64,000 bases of DNA from PALSA-1444 sp964291045. Its GTDB lineage: Bacteria; Chlamydiota; Chlamydiia; Chlamydiales; Rhabdochlamydiaceae. Each line of letters opens with the position of its first letter. Position 1 is the stretch's first letter. The translations under genes were made by a program, and so were the position numbers. The notes under the pieces were generated by a model. That model worked only from the letters and a program-made list of their open reading frames with translations. It did not search any database and was not told where the DNA came from. Location: positions 620,001 to 684,000 of the forward strand of contig NZ_OZ197277.1 in assembly GCF_964291045.1 (NCBI RefSeq), read 5' to 3'. Positions 60,990-64,000 of the stretch are shown in pieces.

Positions 60990-62360
60990 TTAACGTGACT
61001 TTGGGGAATTTTTTTCTGTAAGAGCTTTCTCCCTAGCAGCTTGTTCCTTAGCAGCTTGCTCTTCAACAATGGCTTGATTATCGATAATGGTTCCCAGTTC
61101 TCCAATCAGTTTTGTAAGGATCTCTTTTAAATCTTCTGTATTTTTCGCTCTTGCTACCACTCTTGCTGTTTGATTAGCACTAAGTGCTGTTTTTAAATTA
61201 GCCTTTAATTTGGTATAGAGAGTATTAGTAATATCGTAATTTATTAGAGCTTTGCTTAATTGAATGGCTGATGTATCGGTTACCTCTGATGAATGTTTTT
61301 GAACGTTATTACTATCCGAAATAACTTTTGTAACACCTGCCCTCTTTTGAGTAAGATTAGTTTTTAATAATATAATTTCATTAACGATGTTTTTGCCTGT
61401 TTCAGAAAATTGGCTGGTATTGGTTATTGTTAAATCTTCTTTCAAAAGTTTTAAAATTAAATCATTGCATTTTGTTGACTTAGAGCTTTCTTTGAAAATT
61501 TTTACAATTTCCGTTAAGATTTTTTTAGAAATTTCACTTGTCGTTTCTGAATTGATATCGATTGTTACTTCAGGGGCGTTTTTAATTTTAGAAACTATTT
61601 TTTGTATATTACTCAGTTCAGTATTTTTACTAGTCTCAATATCTTCCTTGGCTTTTTTGAGTTGATATTGTAAGGACGTGGATTCAAGATTTAATGTAGA
61701 GCATTTTTCTGTAAGTTCTAGCATTTCTTGCTCTTTTAATTTTAGCTGTTCTTGAGTTTTTTCGAGGTCAAGAGTTATTTCTTTTATACGCTCTTCTTGA
61801 GCTTCTGCTAGCTGAACAGTTATTTCTTTTATACGCTGCTCTTTAGGTATTGCTGAATTTACGCAGTCATTACTATTAACTGTAGCTTGCGGAGTAATAT
61901 TTAACTGAGAATGAGAAGGAGGGGTAGAGATGAGTTGAGGAGTGATGCCTGGTTGAGAATTAGAGATAGGCGAAGTTGATGCTTGTGATTCTTTTTTAAA
62001 TAAACGGTAGAAAGTTTGAGGTTTAAAGATTCCCAGTACAGCAACACACACAACAGCTGCAATTTGAATCAAGGCAATACTGCTATTTTCAAGTGAAGAC
62101 CAGGCATGAGGAGTGGTTTCAGAAGGACTTTTGGTAAAAGAGTGAAAAGGAGTTAAAAATACCGATCCCAAAGATTTTAATGTAAAACAAGTTAAAGAAA
62201 CTATGACGTTAATTGCTTGAAAAGGTGCTTTAATATGACGATCAGTCCATTCATCAGAAGTTCCCCAATCGGCCATTATATGAAGTTTGGACTCTAAGCT
62301 AGGTGTTAGAGGGGAGAAGATTGAGTGAGAGCCAGTAGGTGTTGTTCCATTCATAGACAT
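60990..62360 (-). CDS. Candidate inclusion-membrane protein with long coiled coil
   Basis: 456 residues from ATG 62358-62360, chosen for a strong GGAGG eight bases upstream; ATG 62423 (weak AGAG) would add 21 residues. Hydrophobic segments at about 46-71 and 94-113 flank a Ser/Thr/Pro loop; then a Pro/Ser/Gln-rich linker and coiled-coil heptads (K-E-I-T-V-Q-L-A-E-A-Q-E-E-R twice, E-Q-L-K-L-K-E-Q-E-M-L). The tail is Ala/Glu/Lys-rich (A-K-E-Q-A-A-R-E-K-A). The layout matches the neighbouring candidate; Inc status is inferred from topology alone. Confidence 0.72.
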   Translation of the reverse strand: MSMNGTTPTGSHSIFSPLTPSLESKLHIMADWGTSDEWTDRHIKAPFQAINVIVSLTCFTLKSLGSVFLTPFHSFTKSPSETTPHAWSSLENSSIALIQIAAVVCVAVLGIFKPQTFYRLFKKESQASTSPISNSQPGITPQLISTPPSHSQLNITPQATVNSNDCVNSAIPKEQRIKEITVQLAEAQEERIKEITLDLEKTQEQLKLKEQEMLELTEKCSTLNLESTSLQYQLKKAKEDIETSKNTELSNIQKIVSKIKNAPEVTIDINSETTSEISKKILTEIVKIFKESSKSTKCNDLILKLLKEDLTITNTSQFSETGKNIVNEIILLKTNLTQKRAGVTKVISDSNNVQKHSSEVTDTSAIQLSKALINYDITNTLYTKLKANLKTALSANQTARVVARAKNTEDLKEILTKLIGELGTIIDNQAIVEEQAAKEQAAREKALTEKNSPKSR

Positions 62361-62651
62361 ATTGAGGACCTCCAATTGATCATTTTTAAACAGTGTCAAA
62401 TTATGATTAGAGATATTTTTCATTTTTTTCTCTATCAACGATCAGAAATTTTAATCGTATAGTATTAATAAGTGCAACAAAAACTATTTGTTTTTGTTGA
62501 GTAAAGAGATTGATATTGAAATAAGCGTAGTTTTGAGCCTTAAACTAAATTGGATAATAGAGGATTTTCTTGATATCTGAAAGAAAAAAATCCCTCATTT
62601 AGAGTTTTCTATAAGAAATGCAAATAGATTTTTAAATATTAAAAAAATATT

Positions 62652-62795
62652 GTAACTGTTCAGATACTTCCTCATTTTCTTAAAAAAAGCGCTTTCTCAT
62701 AGCTTTAAAAGGCAATTTTTAATAAAAAATATGTTGTTTTAGGCATTTTTATATAATTTTCACGTCTTCTCAAGAGAGGGTATCTGAATAATTAC
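62652..62795. mobile_element. 144-bp MITE-like element with IS66 termini
   Basis: The left end reads GTAACTGTTCAGATACTTCC; the right end, on the reverse strand, GTAATTATTCAGATACCCTC. Both match the ends of the intact IS66 element, but the 110-bp centre is AT-rich and shares no visible transposase sequence. It would be a non-autonomous derivative movable in trans. No perfect target duplication is visible. Confidence 0.7.
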
Positions 62796-63052
62796 AATTG
62801 ACTAAACAAAAAGCATGAATTTCATACCAGCTTTATTGATCTGGTAAAATAGCAACAAAGGTATTGAGAAGAGGATATTTTTTATGTGTCTCTCTATGAG
62901 GATCTTTAACTATCTCAAATTGACGGAGTAAAGAGAGTGGATTTTGGATAAGCTAAGTAATAGACACGCCCCCTCTCAAGCTTAGAGATTTTTAGTCTAC
63001 ACGGTTATCAGTCATTTTTAATGCGTCAGTTCTGTACTAGAAATAACAAAGG

Positions 63053-63098
63053 AGCTGTTCAAATACATGTTTATACAGAGGGTATATCTGAACAGCTA
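63053..63098. repeat. Short inverted pair of IS66-type termini
   Basis: AGCTGTTCAAATAC and, 18 bases on, GTATATCTGAACAGCT form an imperfect palindrome of two IS-end sequences almost without an interior. It is probably a strongly deleted element, and may also fold as a hairpin after the DUF4116 gene (minus strand). Confidence 0.6.
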
Positions 63099-63139
63099 TG
63101 AAAATTGATCTATTTTTGCTTGATTTTGCAATGTATTTA

Positions 63140-64000
63140 TCAATCAGTGTAATGCATCCATTTTTCTTGCTCAGCAGCAAGGATTATTTCTGGATCATTC
63201 TTTAATGCCTGACTTATATGATAAAACGTCTTTTTATTTATCTGTATAGCCTTAAGGATAAACTTTCGATTGCTTTTTAACTCCTCGCTTGCATAAAAAA
63301 ATGCACCATCATTGTTTTTCAAGGCGATAAGCATAAATTCCTCATTATTTTTTAATTCCTTATTTACGTAATAAAATGCAAGCTCATCGTTGTTTACAGC
63401 AGCAAGAGCGGTTTCTTCATCCTTTTTTAATGCATCACTTACATGCATAAGCGCCATTCCATTTTTCTTCACGACTTCAAGAATAAAAGTCTTATTATTT
63501 TTTAAACTTGCACTTACATACTGAAGTGTCCATCCAATATTCTGTATATTGGCTAGAACAAAATCAGGATTATTTTTTAACTCATCACTTGCGTATTCAA
63601 ATGCTTCTTCATTTTCTTTTACAGCAGCTAGAACGATTTCTTTATCATTTTTTAACGTTGTGCTCATATACTCAAGTACGAGCCCATTTCTTTCCAAAGC
63701 GCTAAAAATAAATTTTTTATCATTTTTTAAATTCTCATTTACATAGTAAAATGATGATTCATGTTCTTGTATAGCTTTAAGAGCAAACTCTCTATTATTT
63801 TTCAACTCTTCACTTGCATAGTTAAATGCTCCTAAACCTGTCTTTACAGCAGCAAGGACAATTTCTGGGTCATTTTTTAATGCCTCACCGACATGCTTAA
63901 GCCCACTCCCATTTATCTTCATAGCGGTAAGAACAAACTCTCTATCATTTTTTAATCTTGTACTTGCATGCTCAAGCGCCTCTCCATACCCCTTCACAGC
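63140..64000 (-). CDS. DUF4116 repeat protein, C-terminal part (5' end outside window)
   Basis: At least 286 residues; the frame is open to the right edge and begins mid-repeat (A-V-K-G-Y-G-E-A-L), so the GTG at 63997 is not the true start. About eleven 25-residue units with the pattern L-K-N-D-x-E-(I/F)-V-L-A-A-V-K-x-N-G-x-A-(L/F)-x-Y-A-S-E-E match DUF4116, a repeat abundant in amoeba-associated bacteria and protists. It is predicted to form a helical scaffold; the function is unknown, possibly host-directed. The protein ends W-M-H-Y-T-D. It neighbours the candidate Inc genes and IS remnants. Confidence 0.88.
   Translation of the reverse strand, partial: AVKGYGEALEHASTRLKNDREFVLTAMKINGSGLKHVGEALKNDPEIVLAAVKTGLGAFNYASEELKNNREFALKAIQEHESSFYYVNENLKNDKKFIFSALERNGLVLEYMSTTLKNDKEIVLAAVKENEEAFEYASDELKNNPDFVLANIQNIGWTLQYVSASLKNNKTFILEVVKKNGMALMHVSDALKKDEETALAAVNNDELAFYYVNKELKNNEEFMLIALKNNDGAFFYASEELKSNRKFILKAIQINKKTFYHISQALKNDPEIILAAEQEKWMHYTD

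Larger units (their letters stand above)
62439..63139. other. 701-bp non-coding region rich in IS ends
   Basis: No coding frame is convincing. It holds the 144-bp element at 62652-62795 and the IR pair at 63053-63098, both built from IS66-type termini. The rest is AT-rich with stops in all frames; the stretch 62860-63000 may be further gene debris. Confidence 0.5.

Noticed and set aside
62652..62795. Eight-base target duplication of the short element
   Set aside because: Flanks (AAAAATAT/T and AATTGACT) do not match, so insertion by transposition is not proven for this copy.
63508..63746. Two overlapping 65-residue plus-strand ORFs
   Set aside because: Both are antisense shadows of the DUF4116 repeats, explained by the 75-bp periodicity.

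Overview
The window comes from a low-GC member of the phylum Chlamydiae, outside the classical animal-pathogen Chlamydiaceae (a Simkania-, Rhabdochlamydia- or Parachlamydia-like lineage; the genus cannot be fixed from sequence alone). The evidence is chlamydial gene neighbourhoods (ftsY / sucC-sucD / htrA; maf beside a HEAT-repeat protein; CBS protein / ybeY / two tiny basic proteins), a 53-residue Chlamydiae-Verrucomicrobia small basic protein, a queuine-salvage pair (yhhQ-tgt), and several proteins with paired hydrophobic segments as in inclusion-membrane proteins. Non-Chlamydiaceae traits are the potABCD operon, Ada, a 3-methyladenine glycosylase, an IS66 element and large repeat proteins.

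Layout. 1-617: end of a TPR-like repeat protein. 0.6-11.8 kb: priA, a Lys/Glu-rich unknown, ftsY, then sucC-sucD on the other strand, a DMT transporter, htrA, a Na+/solute symporter and a TtcA-like enzyme. 11.9-16 kb: SEC-C protein, tRNA-Thr, tRNA-Tyr, two unknown membrane proteins and ada. 16.2-20.2 kb: a 1075-residue protein with twelve 41-residue TPR-like repeats, bracketed by two inverted, decayed IS66 copies. 20.2-28.7 kb: potABCD, trxB with a probable outer-membrane protein, HEAT protein and maf. 28.7-35.3 kb: a DUF3604-like protein and a tight operon rnr-mpg-DUF502-DUF502-holC. 35.4-43.0 kb: one 2532-residue gene with ankyrin, degenerate patatin, NB-ARC and TPR regions. 43.07-44.69 kb: a complete IS66-type element with an 8-bp target duplication and an in-frame stop in its transposase. 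44.8-59.8 kb: housekeeping genes (folD, mreD-like, ugd, lolD-lolE, rpmG, tsaD, terC, CBS/CorC, ybeY, tdk, tgt-yhhQ, marC) plus a tandem pair of small paralogues. 59.9-64 kb: two candidate inclusion-membrane proteins, a short IS-like inverted-repeat element and a DUF4116 repeat protein that leaves the window.

How the genes fit together. The core genes serve replication restart, membrane targeting, the TCA cycle, envelope quality control, lipoprotein export, tRNA modification and nucleotide salvage. The pot genes, DMT carrier, Na+ symporter and YhhQ are host-metabolite importers expected in an obligate intracellular bacterium. The accessory regions are dominated by long tandem-repeat proteins (TPR-like, ankyrin, DUF4116) next to IS66 copies or relics.

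The most unusual object is the 2532-residue protein at 35.4-43.0 kb. It has the patatin-NB-ARC-TPR order of fungal NLR-like cell-death proteins, with ankyrin repeats added in front and the patatin catalytic motifs lost.
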